This document shows, one piece after another, positions 53,764-62,071 of a stretch of 64,000 nt of DNA; the stretch's first letter is position 1; every line of letters begins with the position of its first letter. Source of the DNA: Halalkalicoccus paucihalophilus (GTDB lineage: Archaea; Halobacteriota; Halobacteria; Halobacteriales; Halalkalicoccaceae); assembly GCF_001593955.1 (NCBI RefSeq), contig NZ_LTAZ01000004.1, positions 558,001 through 622,000 of the forward strand. The letters are read 5' to 3'. The position numbers were made by a program, and so were the translations under genes. The notes under the pieces are model-generated. The model saw only the letters and a program-made list of their open reading frames with translations. It had not been told where the DNA came from and did no database searches.

Positions 53764-53802
53764 ACTAATCGGATAATTGATTAGTTTACAGTATCGATAC
53801 TG
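53764..53802 (+). promoter_or_regulatory. Two palindromes in the promoter of the large membrane-protein gene
   Basis: ACTAATC (53764-53770), 8-base spacer, GATTAGT (53779-53785) is a perfect inverted repeat. CAGTATCGATACTG (53789-53802) is a perfect 14-base palindrome ending four bases before the ATG at 53807. The region is AT-rich and supplies BoxA-like sequence. Two operators or a structured leader are possible. Confidence 0.55.
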
Positions 53803-53806
53803 ATTC

Positions 53807-55408
53807 ATGTCCCTCAGCGGCGAGTTCCACCACGTCACTCGGATCGCACGAACCGAACTCCTGCGGGGGTGGCGCTCGACGGTCGATCGCTGGACGCTGG
53901 TCGCGGTCGGACTCGGGCTCTGTTTGTTCGCCGCGTGGACGCTGTTCATCGGGGTCATCGGCTACGTCATGGGGTCGTTCCTCCCGACCGGTCAAACGCT
54001 GGCGATCACTGAATCGATGGCTGGTCAGGCGGTCGGATGGACCCTCTTTCTCGCGGGGATGATCGCCTTTCAGGTCGTCGAACGCCGCGCCCGGATCGAC
54101 AACGAGGACCTCCTGTTCACGACGGTATCGCCCCGAACCGTCCTCCTGGGACTCCTGAGCGCGGAGTTCGCGCGCGAACTGTTCCTGTTCGGCCCGGCCG
54201 TGCTCGTCGGCGCAACGGGGTTCGCCATCGGGGCGGGCGCGCCGACGCTGGTGCCCGTCGCCGCCCTCGTAGCGCTTCCGTTGCTCGTGTTCGTCGTGTT
54301 GCTCGGGCATACCGCCGGGATCGCAACGAAACTCGCCGCCGAGCGCATGAGCGGGTTCGATCGGCTCCGAACCGTTCTCGGCGTCCTCGCGGGCGTTCTC
54401 GTCGGGAGTTTGCCCATGTTGTTCTTCGGCGGGGCCGAATGGCTCGGCCTCTCGATCGATCTCGATTCCCTGCTCGCGATCGTGCCGATCGCCGCGTATG
54501 TCGATCTACTGGCGGTGGGAACGCCGCTTGTCGCGTCGGTCGGGCTCGATACGGTCGTGGCGGTCGCGCTCGTCCTCGGTGCGCTTCCGGTCTTGATCGC
54601 CCTCGATTATCGACTGTCGGTGGCGCTCTGGTTCGGCGCCTCGGACTCGACCGGGGCGGTACGGACGAGTGCGCACACACCGCCGGCGTGGCTGCCACGC
54701 GGGTCGACCGGCTGGCTCGTCTGGTGGTACTGGCTCCGGGGACTGCGTGCGCCCTCGCGCTTCACGCACCTCATCTACTACTCCTTTCCCCTCTTCTGGC
54801 TCGTCTTCGATGCGATTCGCGATCCGTCGACCCTGCCATCAGCGCTCTCGACTGCCCTCGTCGTTCTGGGTGTGGCCTTCGCCGGCGCGACCTTCGGGTT
54901 GAACCCGCTGGGCGACGAACGAAAGGCGCTTCCGGCAGTGCTTACGACCCCTGCAGGGGACCGGTTCGTCCGCGCTCGGGTCCTCGCCGGCCTCCCGTGG
55001 ATCACCGTTTCACTCGCCGGTGTCGCCCTCGGTGCCGTAATCGGGCGATTCGATCCGCTGAACGCGTCGTTTCTCGCCATCGTCGTCGGGTCGCTCGGAG
55101 CCCTGAGTGCGACCGTCGCACCCGTCTTCGGGATCGCACTCCCCCGGTTCGAGCCGATCGCCGCGACGAAAAACGAGACGATCACGCCGAGTCTGGGAGC
55201 GGTGATCGGTCACGTGGCTGTCGTCGGGATCGCCGGTGTCGGCCTCGCCGTCTTCGGACCGCCGATCCTCGGCGCGCTTTCTGGATCGACACCGACGAAC
55301 GCGGTTCGACTCGGACTCGTCTGTGTAGTCGCGGCCGCGGTCGTCGGAACGAGCGTCTGGTCGTATCGCCACGCCACGAGTCGATTTCGGACGGCGAGGG
55401 TCGGGTAA
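53807..55408 (+). CDS. Large polytopic membrane protein, possibly ABC-2-type permease
   Basis: 533 aa with about 14 hydrophobic helices. The N-terminus has HVTRIARTELLRGWRSTVDRW, an amphipathic segment seen in ABC-2-like permeases. The middle contains WLVWWYWLRGLRAPSRFTH and GDERKALPAVLTTPAGDRF. No ATPase gene is adjacent. It may be the membrane part of an exporter; the function is not assigned. Its promoter carries two palindromes. Confidence 0.7.
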   Translation: MSLSGEFHHVTRIARTELLRGWRSTVDRWTLVAVGLGLCLFAAWTLFIGVIGYVMGSFLPTGQTLAITESMAGQAVGWTLFLAGMIAFQVVERRARIDNEDLLFTTVSPRTVLLGLLSAEFARELFLFGPAVLVGATGFAIGAGAPTLVPVAALVALPLLVFVVLLGHTAGIATKLAAERMSGFDRLRTVLGVLAGVLVGSLPMLFFGGAEWLGLSIDLDSLLAIVPIAAYVDLLAVGTPLVASVGLDTVVAVALVLGALPVLIALDYRLSVALWFGASDSTGAVRTSAHTPPAWLPRGSTGWLVWWYWLRGLRAPSRFTHLIYYSFPLFWLVFDAIRDPSTLPSALSTALVVLGVAFAGATFGLNPLGDERKALPAVLTTPAGDRFVRARVLAGLPWITVSLAGVALGAVIGRFDPLNASFLAIVVGSLGALSATVAPVFGIALPRFEPIAATKNETITPSLGAVIGHVAVVGIAGVGLAVFGPPILGALSGSTPTNAVRLGLVCVVAAAVVGTSVWSYRHATSRFRTARVG

Positions 55409-55424
55409 AACGGAGTTGGGGCGA

Positions 55425-57695
55425 CTACTGGAACGTCCGGCTGACGTTGTCCTCTTCGAGTTCCGCTCCGCCCCGGTCGAAGCGCTGTTCGATCTCCTCG
55501 TAGCGCTCGCGGGTTTCCGCGGTGACGCTCGGGTTGACCTCCCCGAGGGCCTGCTCGAAGTGCTCGCGGCTCACTCGGACGTTGCCGACGCTGTCGAGTG
55601 CCTCCTCGGGGCCGACGCTGTTGATGAACTCGCGGGTCGCGGCCATCGAGGCCTCCCGACAGACTGCTTCGATGTCCGCGCCGACGTAGCCCTCCGTCTC
55701 CTCGGCCAGTTCGTCGAGGTCCACGTCGTCCGCAAGCGGCTTCTCGCGGGTGTGGACCGCGAAGATCGCCCGGCGGGCCTCCTCGTCGGGCACCGGCACG
55801 TGGACGTGTCGGTCGAGCCGACCGGGGCGCAACAGCGCCGAGTCGATCAGGTCCGGACGGTTGGTGGTCGCGATCACGACCACGTCCTCGAGTTCCTCGA
55901 GGCCGTCGAGCTCCGTGAGGAGTTGGGAGACCATGCGCTCGCCGACGCCCGAGTCACCCGACTGGCGGCCCCGCTCGCCCGCGACCGAGTCGATCTCGTC
56001 GAAGAAGATCACCGTCGGGGCGTTCTCGCGGGCCTTGCTGAACACCTCGCGGACTCCTTTCTCGGACTCGCCGACGAACTTGTTGAGCAGTTCGGGGCCC
56101 TTGATCGAGATGAAGTTCGACTCGGCCTCGTTGGCGACGGCCTTCGCCAAGAGTGTCTTCCCAGTTCCGGGCGGGCCATACAGCAGGACGCCCTTCGCGG
56201 CGTCCAGATCCATCGCCTCGAACACCTCGGGATATTCGAGGGGCCACTGGATCGTCTCGCGCAGGCGCTCTTTGGTGTCCTCGAGACCGCCGACCTGCTC
56301 CCAACTCGTGTCGGGAACCTCGACGAACACCTCACGCAGCGCCGAGGGCTCGATACCCTTGCGCGCCGTCTTGAAGTCCTCCGCGGTCACCTGCAGGGCG
56401 TCGAGGACGTCGGCGTCGATCTCTTGGCTCTCGAGGTCGAGTTCGGGTCGAATTCTCCTGAGGGCGTTCATTGCCGCCTCGCGCGTGAGGGTGGCGATGT
56501 CCGCGCCGACGAACCCGTGGGTGTTCTCGGCGTATCGTTCGAGGTCGATCCCGTCGGCAAGCGGCATGCCTCGGGTGTGGACCTGCAGGATCTCCTGGCG
56601 TCCCTCTTTGTCGGGGACGCCGATCTCGATCTCGCGGTCGAAGCGACCGCCACGCCGGAGTGCGGGGTCGATCGCGTCGACGCGATTGGTCGCGCCGATG
56701 ACGATGACCTGTCCGCGCTCCTCCAAGCCGTCCATCAGGCTGAGCAGCTGGGCGACGACGCGGCGCTCGACGTCGCCGGAGGTCTCGCCCCGTTTGGGCG
56801 CGATCGAGTCGAGTTCGTCGATGAAGACGATCGCGGGGGCGTTCTCTTCGGCCTCCTCGAACACCTCACGCAGGCGTTCCTCGCTCTCGCCGTAGTACTT
56901 CGACATGATCTCCGGGCCGGAGATCGTATCGAAGTGGGCGTCGATCTCGTTGGCGACGGCCTTCGCCATCAGCGTCTTGCCGGTGCCCGGCGGGCCGTGC
57001 AGCAGCACGCCTTTCGGCGGCTCGATGCCGAGCTGCTGGAACAGTTCGGGGTGACGCATCGGCAGCTCGATCATCTCCCGGACCTGTTCGAGCTCACGGT
57101 CCAGCCCGCCGATGTCCTCGTAGGTGACGTCGGGCGAGCCCTCGGAAGCTCCACCGCCCCCTTCGTGGATCTGTTCTGCGGGCTTCTCGCTGATCGTGAT
57201 CTCCGTGCTGTCTGTGACGACGACCGTTCCCGACGGGCTCGTGTCGGCGATCTTCAGCGGGATCTCGCGGCCGCCGCCGGACATCGGGCCGATTCCGAAG
57301 CCCACGCGGACGGTCTGACCCTGCGTGATCGCCTGCCCGCTGAGTCTATCCCGAACGAGTGGGCCGATGTTGCCCTGGATCCGGAGACTCTGGGGGGTGG
57401 CGATGGTGATCTCGGATGCGGGCTTGACCTCGGCCTTCTCGACGCTCGCCCGGTCGTCGATCCCGACGTTCGCCTCCTGTCGGAGCCGGCCGTCGATACG
57501 GATCACGCCGCGGCCGTCGTCCTCGGGGTAGCCCGGCCAGACCCGAGCCACGGCACGGTCCCCGTCCTGTCCCCCGATGAGGATGTAATCCCCGTTCTCG
57601 AGGTCCAGCTCCTGCATCGAGGCGCGGTCGACGGCCGCGAGCCCGCGACCCGCGTCCTTCTGTTTCAACGGTTTGACGGTGAGTTTCGTGCTCAT
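55425..57695 (-). CDS. cdc48: AAA+ ATPase Cdc48/p97 (VAT)
   Basis: 756 aa. An N domain (about 1-190, double-psi barrel and clam) precedes two AAA domains. D1 carries Walker [15 protein letters not shown], Walker [14 protein letters not shown] and the [10 protein letters not shown] region. D2 carries [14 protein letters not shown] and [14 protein letters not shown]. It is a hexameric unfoldase acting with the proteasome in protein quality control. The ATG overlaps the stop of the small upstream gene (57692-57695). A short acidic C-terminal tail follows D2. Confidence 0.97.
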   Translation of the reverse strand: MSTKLTVKPLKQKDAGRGLAAVDRASMQELDLENGDYILIGGQDGDRAVARVWPGYPEDDGRGVIRIDGRLRQEANVGIDDRASVEKAEVKPASEITIATPQSLRIQGNIGPLVRDRLSGQAITQGQTVRVGFGIGPMSGGGREIPLKIADTSPSGTVVVTDSTEITISEKPAEQIHEGGGGASEGSPDVTYEDIGGLDRELEQVREMIELPMRHPELFQQLGIEPPKGVLLHGPPGTGKTLMAKAVANEIDAHFDTISGPEIMSKYYGESEERLREVFEEAEENAPAIVFIDELDSIAPKRGETSGDVERRVVAQLLSLMDGLEERGQVIVIGATNRVDAIDPALRRGGRFDREIEIGVPDKEGRQEILQVHTRGMPLADGIDLERYAENTHGFVGADIATLTREAAMNALRRIRPELDLESQEIDADVLDALQVTAEDFKTARKGIEPSALREVFVEVPDTSWEQVGGLEDTKERLRETIQWPLEYPEVFEAMDLDAAKGVLLYGPPGTGKTLLAKAVANEAESNFISIKGPELLNKFVGESEKGVREVFSKARENAPTVIFFDEIDSVAGERGRQSGDSGVGERMVSQLLTELDGLEELEDVVVIATTNRPDLIDSALLRPGRLDRHVHVPVPDEEARRAIFAVHTREKPLADDVDLDELAEETEGYVGADIEAVCREASMAATREFINSVGPEEALDSVGNVRVSREHFEQALGEVNPSVTAETRERYEEIEQRFDRGGAELEEDNVSRTFQ

Positions 57696-57940
57696 GCCTC
57701 TACCTCGATAGTGAGAACGCCGTTTCTGATAAACGCTCGTGCCTCCTCGCTGGGAAGGTCGAACTCCTCCTGGCGTTCGCCCTCCTCCGTCTCGATGACG
57801 ACGATCGCGGTCCCGTCGATAACGTCGACGGTCGCGTCGGTCGTCTCGCCACCGAGATCGATCGCGATCACGGACTCGTCGTCGTACTCGTAGCGACGCG
57901 CGAAGACCTCACGCCCGTCCGTCCTGTGTTGTGGCGTCAT
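57692..57940 (-). CDS. Small protein co-transcribed with cdc48 (DUF7127/Hsp20-like)
   Basis: 82 aa. It is a beta-rich, acidic protein whose strands [18 protein letters not shown] and GVLTIEVEA resemble the alpha-crystallin core and the GVL of Hsp20. It is too short for a full small heat-shock protein. Its stop overlaps the cdc48 ATG, and both are driven from a promoter with an inverted repeat. A role with Cdc48 in protein quality control is inferred from coupling. Confidence 0.75.
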   Translation of the reverse strand: MTPQHRTDGREVFARRYEYDDESVIAIDLGGETTDATVDVIDGTAIVVIETEEGERQEEFDLPSEEARAFIRNGVLTIEVEA

Positions 57941-57946
57941 GATGGT

Positions 57947-57985
57947 ACTAACTATAGGTTAGTCACAAGAATATATAAATATTTT
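57947..57985 (-). promoter_or_regulatory. Promoter and operator of the cdc48 operon
   Basis: On the minus strand a strong TATA stretch (57968-57985, AATATATAAATATTTTCC on the plus strand) stands 30-40 bases upstream of the ATG at 57940. A perfect inverted repeat ACTAAC-TATAG-GTTAGT (57947-57963) covers the expected start of transcription. This is the layout of a repressor operator at a heat-shock-type gene. Confidence 0.65.
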
Positions 57986-58081
57986 CCCAGCAGTAGCATC
58001 CACGGGGGGCGGTCACTCGTAAACGGTTGTATTGTGGTTCAGGGTAATGAGCTTTATCAGACGAGGGATCGAACCGGTCGT

Positions 58082-58858
58082 ATGGAAACCGTCACACACC
58101 ACGGTCGGGAGACCGCCTACGAACGCCACGACCGCGGTGGGCAAGGAGCCCCAATGGTCTGCGTTCACGGAAGCGGGGGCTCGCGTGCCGTCTGGAAGTC
58201 ACAAGCGCGGTTGGCGGACGAACGGCCCGTAATCGCGCTCGACCTCTCGGGCCACGGCGACAGCGAGGACACCGACGCCGACGCGGGGTTCAGTACGCTG
58301 TCGGCGTACGCCGACGACGTGCTTGCGGTCGCGCGAGAAACCGATTCACGGGTCCTCGTGGGCAACTCGCTGGGCGGGGCCGTCGCCCTCCACATCGCCC
58401 TCTACCGGGAGTTCGAACTCGACGCGCTCGTTCTCACGGGTACCGGCGCGCGACTCGCGGTTCTGGAGGACCTGCTCGCGTGGCTCGACGAGGACTTCGA
58501 GCGCGCCCTCGACTTTCTCCACGAGCCCGAACACCTCTTTTACGACGCCGACACCGACCTCGTCGCGCTCTCCCGGGAGGCGATGGAGGGCTGTGGGCGC
58601 GCGGTGGTCGAGCGCGATTTCAGGAGCTGTCACACGTTTGACGTCCGGGGGGACCTCGACCGGGTCGAGGTTCCGGCGCTCGCGGTCTGTGGCGAACACG
58701 ACCGGCTGACTCCCCCCGACTACCACGAGTATCTCGCGCGCGAGATGCCCGACTGCGGGTTCGAAACGATCGACGGGGCTGCCCATCTGGCGATGCTCGA
58801 ACGTCCCCGGGAGTTCAACGAAACTGTCTCTCGATTTCTCGGGCAGAACAGTCAGTAG
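58082..58858 (+). CDS. Alpha/beta hydrolase (Ser nucleophile)
   Basis: 258 aa from the ATG at 58082 (METVTHHGRETAYERHDRGG). The oxyanion loop VCVHGSGGS, nucleophile elbow VGNSLGGAVAL (Ser), Asp in CGEHDRLTP and His in DGAAHLAML make a full triad. It is an esterase- or lipase-like enzyme; the substrate is unknown. The upstream frame to 57926 is not used. It overlaps the convergent panB gene by seven bases. Confidence 0.9.
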   Translation: METVTHHGRETAYERHDRGGQGAPMVCVHGSGGSRAVWKSQARLADERPVIALDLSGHGDSEDTDADAGFSTLSAYADDVLAVARETDSRVLVGNSLGGAVALHIALYREFELDALVLTGTGARLAVLEDLLAWLDEDFERALDFLHEPEHLFYDADTDLVALSREAMEGCGRAVVERDFRSCHTFDVRGDLDRVEVPALAVCGEHDRLTPPDYHEYLAREMPDCGFETIDGAAHLAMLERPREFNETVSRFLGQNSQ

Positions 58859-59658
58859 ACGTCCTTCACTTCCTCGACGGTCTCGGAGTGCTCCTCGGCG
58901 GGGAACTCACCGCCCTCGACGGCCTCCTTGTACGCGCTTACGGCTGAGCTGATCTCGCTACGCACGTCCCCGAACTGCTTCGAGAAGGGCGGGGACCACT
59001 CGCCGAGTCCGATGACGTCGGTGATCACGAGGACTTGACCGTCGCAATCCGATCCTGCGCCGATCCCGATCGTCGGGATCGAGAGTTCGTCCGTTACCTG
59101 TGCCGCGAGGTTCGCCGGGACGTGTTCGAGCACGAGCGAGAAGGCGCCGGCCTCCTCGTGTGCACGTGCGAGGTCGGCGATCTCCATTGCCGTGTCCTTC
59201 GTCGTTCCCTGCCGGCCGTAGCCCCCGAGCTGGTTCACACGTTGTGGGGTGAGCCCGAGGTGGGCCATCACGGGGATCCCGAGTTCGACGAGGCGCTCGG
59301 TCAGCGAAACGGTATGCGGGCCGCTTTCGAGCTTGATCGCGTCCGCGCCCGCCTGCTTGATCATTCGGCCGGCGTTCTCGATGCTGTCGGCCTCGTCGAC
59401 CCCGAAGGAGAGAAACGGCATGTCCGCGACCACGAGCGCCTCGTCCGTCACACGGGAGACGGCGGCGGTACGGCTCGCGACTTCCTCGACCGTCACGGGA
59501 AGCGTCGAGTCGTGGCCTAACACGGCGTTACCCATGCTGTCGCCGACGAGGATCACGTCAATCCCCGCGCCCTCGACCAGTTCGGCGGTCGGGGCGTCGT
59601 AAGCGGTCAGCATCGTTATCGTCTCGTCGGCCGCGCGAATGTCCGCGACAGTCGGCAT
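58852..59658 (-). CDS. panB: 3-methyl-2-oxobutanoate hydroxymethyltransferase PanB
   Basis: 268 aa. LVGDSMGNAVLGHDST (metal-binding Asp), VVADMPFLSF, AIKLESG, VMAHLGLTPQ and TIGIGAG match PanB. It adds a C1 unit from methylenetetrahydrofolate or its archaeal analogue to ketoisovalerate on the way to pantothenate and CoA. It is a single gene. Confidence 0.96.
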   Translation of the reverse strand: MPTVADIRAADETITMLTAYDAPTAELVEGAGIDVILVGDSMGNAVLGHDSTLPVTVEEVASRTAAVSRVTDEALVVADMPFLSFGVDEADSIENAGRMIKQAGADAIKLESGPHTVSLTERLVELGIPVMAHLGLTPQRVNQLGGYGRQGTTKDTAMEIADLARAHEEAGAFSLVLEHVPANLAAQVTDELSIPTIGIGAGSDCDGQVLVITDVIGLGEWSPPFSKQFGDVRSEISSAVSAYKEAVEGGEFPAEEHSETVEEVKDVY

Positions 59659-59749
59659 GGGTGAGAGTTATCGCCGCCCGGCCTAAACGCCCGCGGTTCG
59701 TGTGGCTCGAATCCACAGGCTTACGACCGCCCCAACCGTCTCCCCGACC

Positions 59750-59989
59750 GTGCCTACCCCCGTCGAGCGCCACGATCCCGAGGGAGTCGACTACGGCTGG
59801 GTCATGCAGGTCACGTTCGTCCTCACCATCGTCGTCGGCGCGCCCGTGGTCGCACTGCTCTCTACTGCGACCGTGCTGCCGACGTGGGGCGACCGCCTCG
59901 AGTTCACGATCCGAGTGGGATCGGTCGTCTGGATCGCGATCGGCCTCACCACGTTCTTCTACGCGCGAAAACGGGTATCGCGGGCGTAG
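59750..59989 (+). CDS. Small two-helix membrane protein (DUF5822-like)
   Basis: 79 aa from the GTG at 59750 (PTPVERHDPEGVDYGWVMQ); a start at 59702 would add 16 residues outside the family pattern. Two hydrophobic helices (about 18-40 and 52-72) with a basic end KRVSRA. It is a conserved haloarchaeal family of unknown function. It is convergent with the HAD gene (6-base gap). Confidence 0.7.
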   Translation: MPTPVERHDPEGVDYGWVMQVTFVLTIVVGAPVVALLSTATVLPTWGDRLEFTIRVGSVVWIAIGLTTFFYARKRVSRA

Positions 59990-59995
59990 CGCGAC

Positions 59996-60547
59996 TCAGA
60001 CAAGGTCCCGAACGTACAGAAACCCCGTTCCGGCGCGCTCGGCCGTGATCGCATCCCTGTCGGTGTCGCCGACGAACATCGTCCGTTCGAGTGGTACTTC
60101 GAGCGCTTCTGCGGCCGCTTTGAGCGGCCCGGGGTCCGGTTTGGGCTTCGCGACCGAGTCCCGGCCGATCACCGCGTCGACGTGTTCCTCCAACCCGTGG
60201 ATATCGAGCGCTATTCGGCAGGCTTCCTCGCAGTTGAGCGAGCAGACCGCGACCGGACGCGTCTCCGCGACGACCTGCTCTGCGAGGGGCAACCGTTCTG
60301 AGTACCGTGCCCCCTCGCGTTCGTACTCGGAGATGATCTCCTCGACTCGACCGCGCAGGTCCACCCGCGAGGCGCGTTCGAGCAGGTCCCAGAGGTTGCC
60401 GTCGGCGTCGATCCCGCGCTCGGCGAACGTTCCCACGACCGTGGTCGCGACCTCGTCCCAGTCGACCGCCAGATCGACGAGGGTGCCGTCGAGGTCGTAG
60501 ACGATCGCCTCCCAGCCGTCGTCGATCCAACGTAGGCCGTCAGTCAT
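59996..60547 (-). CDS. HAD-superfamily hydrolase (phosphoglycolate phosphatase-like)
   Basis: 183 aa from the ATG at 60547. HAD motif I IVYDLDGTLVDL (nucleophile Asp and acid Asp), motif II VCSLNCEE, Lys in AKPKPDPGPLKAAAEAL (motif III) and VGDTDRDAITAERAG (motif IV) are all present. It is a small phosphatase of unknown substrate. Repeat copy C lies 41 bases upstream of its start. Confidence 0.9.
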   Translation of the reverse strand: MTDGLRWIDDGWEAIVYDLDGTLVDLAVDWDEVATTVVGTFAERGIDADGNLWDLLERASRVDLRGRVEEIISEYEREGARYSERLPLAEQVVAETRPVAVCSLNCEEACRIALDIHGLEEHVDAVIGRDSVAKPKPDPGPLKAAAEALEVPLERTMFVGDTDRDAITAERAGTGFLYVRDLV

Positions 60548-60914
60548 ACCGGGTGGTAGGTGATGAGGGGGAAAAATAGCTTGCCCACGAAAGTCCTCGG
60601 CGTTCGTTGGCACTCGCGCCTCGCCCTTTTCGGTTCTCAAGAAAAGACCGCTACGCGGTCTTTCTGGGCTGAGCGGCGACGAAGTCGCCGCGAGGTCCGC
60701 GGGAACTGCGTTCCCGCGAGATCCCAGAAATCTCCGATTTCTGAGGACCGCCAGGCTCCGCCGAGTCGCGGCACGCGACCGCGTGCCGCTCTTAGGAACG
60801 CCAGCCCTTCCCCGCCCCCGCTCACGCGGGCGGCGCTGTTGCCGCCCACGTTCGCGCCGGCCACCACAGCCGTGACAGCATCCGCACCGAAACGCTATCG
60901 AACGTACGGCACCG
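60548..60914. other. 367-base intergenic region holding repeat copy C
   Basis: It lies between the start of the HAD gene and the 3' end of the acyl-CoA dehydrogenase gene, both on the minus strand. Besides copy C (60589-60867) there are only 41 and 47 bases of flank, with no supported gene. Confidence 0.7.
60589..60867. repeat. Dispersed hairpin-rich repeat, copy C
   Basis: The copy opens with GAAAGTCCTC, then TTGGCA, CTCGCGCCTCGCCCTTTT and the 88-base core 60638-60725, which is identical to copy B at 85 positions. Hairpins at 60726-60742 (AGAAATC arms, loop TCC) and 60768-60789 (9 bp, loop GACC), the CCAGCCCTTCCCCGCC block and GGGCGGC/GCCGCCC follow. The GACC loop is kept while the stem is rewritten relative to copies A and B. 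Confidence 0.85.
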
Positions 60915-62033
60915 CTATTTCAGCAACTCGCGGGCGATCACGGTTTTCTGGATCTGACTCGTCCCCTCGTAGATCGTCGTGATCCGAGCGTCCCGGTAGT
61001 AGCGCTCGACGTCGAAGTCGGTGGTGTAGCCCGCCCCGCCGTGGATCTGGAGGGCCTCGTTGGTGATCTCCATCGCCGCCTCGCTCGCGAAATACTTGGC
61101 GACGCTCGCGTCCAGCCGCGGGTCCTCGCCCGCGTCCTCCTTGCGGGCGGCCTCGCGGGTCAGGAGGCGTGCGGCCCGGAGCTTCGTCTCCATATCGGCG
61201 AGTTTGTGCTGAATCGTCTGGATCTCCGAGATGGGGCCGCCGAACTGTTCGCGCTCGGTGGCGTAGGACAGCGCGTCGTCCATTGCGGCCTGCGCCAGTC
61301 CGACCGCCTGACTCGCGATCCCGATCCGCCCGCCGGTCAGGATCGAGAGGGCGGCGCTCAGCCCGCGCCCCTCCTCCGTGAGGCGGTTCTCGGCCGGGAT
61401 CCGCACGTCGTCGAACAACAGGGCGGTGGTGTCGCTCGCGCGAAGCCCGAGTTTCTCCTCCTTCTTCCCTACTTCGAGGCCCTCGCTGTCGGCGGGCACG
61501 AGGAACTGCGTGACCTCGCCGTCACCGGTCTTAGCAAAGAGGATCACGACGCCCGCGCGCGAGCCGTTCGTGATCCACTGTTTCTTCCCGTTGATCACGT
61601 ACTCGTCTCCGTCCCGTTCGGCCCGGGTCGACATCTCTGCGGGGTTCGAGCCCGCGTCGGGTTCCGAGAGCGCGAAGGCCCCGACGGGCCGCCCCGAGAC
61701 CATCTCGGGGAGCCATCGCTTTTTCAGGTCGTCGCTCCCGAACCCTGCGATACACGAGGTGGCCAGACAGTGAACCGAAAGCGCGGTCGCGATCGAGAGA
61801 TGCCCGCGGGCCAACTCCTCGTTGACGAGGCTGTAGGTCGTCCTGTCGGACTCGAACCCGCCGTACTCCTCGGGGACCGTGAGCCCGGTGAGATCTAGTT
61901 CGGCGAGCCCGTCCCAGACCGCCTCGGGAAACGTCTGTGTCCGGTCGGCCTCGGCCGCACGGGGTTGTAGTTCCTCGACGGCGAACTCCCGGACCACGTC
62001 CCGGATCGCCCGTTGTTCCGCGGTGAGTTCCAT
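60915..62033 (-). CDS. Acyl-CoA dehydrogenase
   Basis: 372 aa, standard length. Conserved blocks are GLTVPEEYGGFESDR, FALSEPDAGSNPAEMST (FAD/substrate), WITNGSRAGVVILFAKT, QFGGPISEIQTIQHKLADM, and IYEGTSQIQKTVIARELL with the catalytic Glu. It oxidises an acyl-CoA to the enoyl-CoA, passing electrons to ETF. With the AtoE-type transporter elsewhere in the window it fits use of fatty acids. It is on the same strand as the alaX-like gene upstream (38-base gap). Confidence 0.95.
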   Translation of the reverse strand: MELTAEQRAIRDVVREFAVEELQPRAAEADRTQTFPEAVWDGLAELDLTGLTVPEEYGGFESDRTTYSLVNEELARGHLSIATALSVHCLATSCIAGFGSDDLKKRWLPEMVSGRPVGAFALSEPDAGSNPAEMSTRAERDGDEYVINGKKQWITNGSRAGVVILFAKTGDGEVTQFLVPADSEGLEVGKKEEKLGLRASDTTALLFDDVRIPAENRLTEEGRGLSAALSILTGGRIGIASQAVGLAQAAMDDALSYATEREQFGGPISEIQTIQHKLADMETKLRAARLLTREAARKEDAGEDPRLDASVAKYFASEAAMEITNEALQIHGGAGYTTDFDVERYYRDARITTIYEGTSQIQKTVIARELLK

Positions 62034-62071
62034 GCCGCCCGTTCGGTCACGGGCGAAAAAAGATGATCGTT

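Noticed and set aside
55416..57893. 825-codon plus-strand frame opposite cdc48
   Set aside because: It mirrors the Cdc48 coding strand; high G+C at third positions suppresses stops on the opposite strand. The composition is Arg/Asp/Gly-rich without family motifs.
45263..60867. Repeats B and C as an insertion sequence
   Set aside because: No transposase frame, no consistent terminal inverted repeats and no target duplications were seen; a non-autonomous element remains possible and is reported as a finding.
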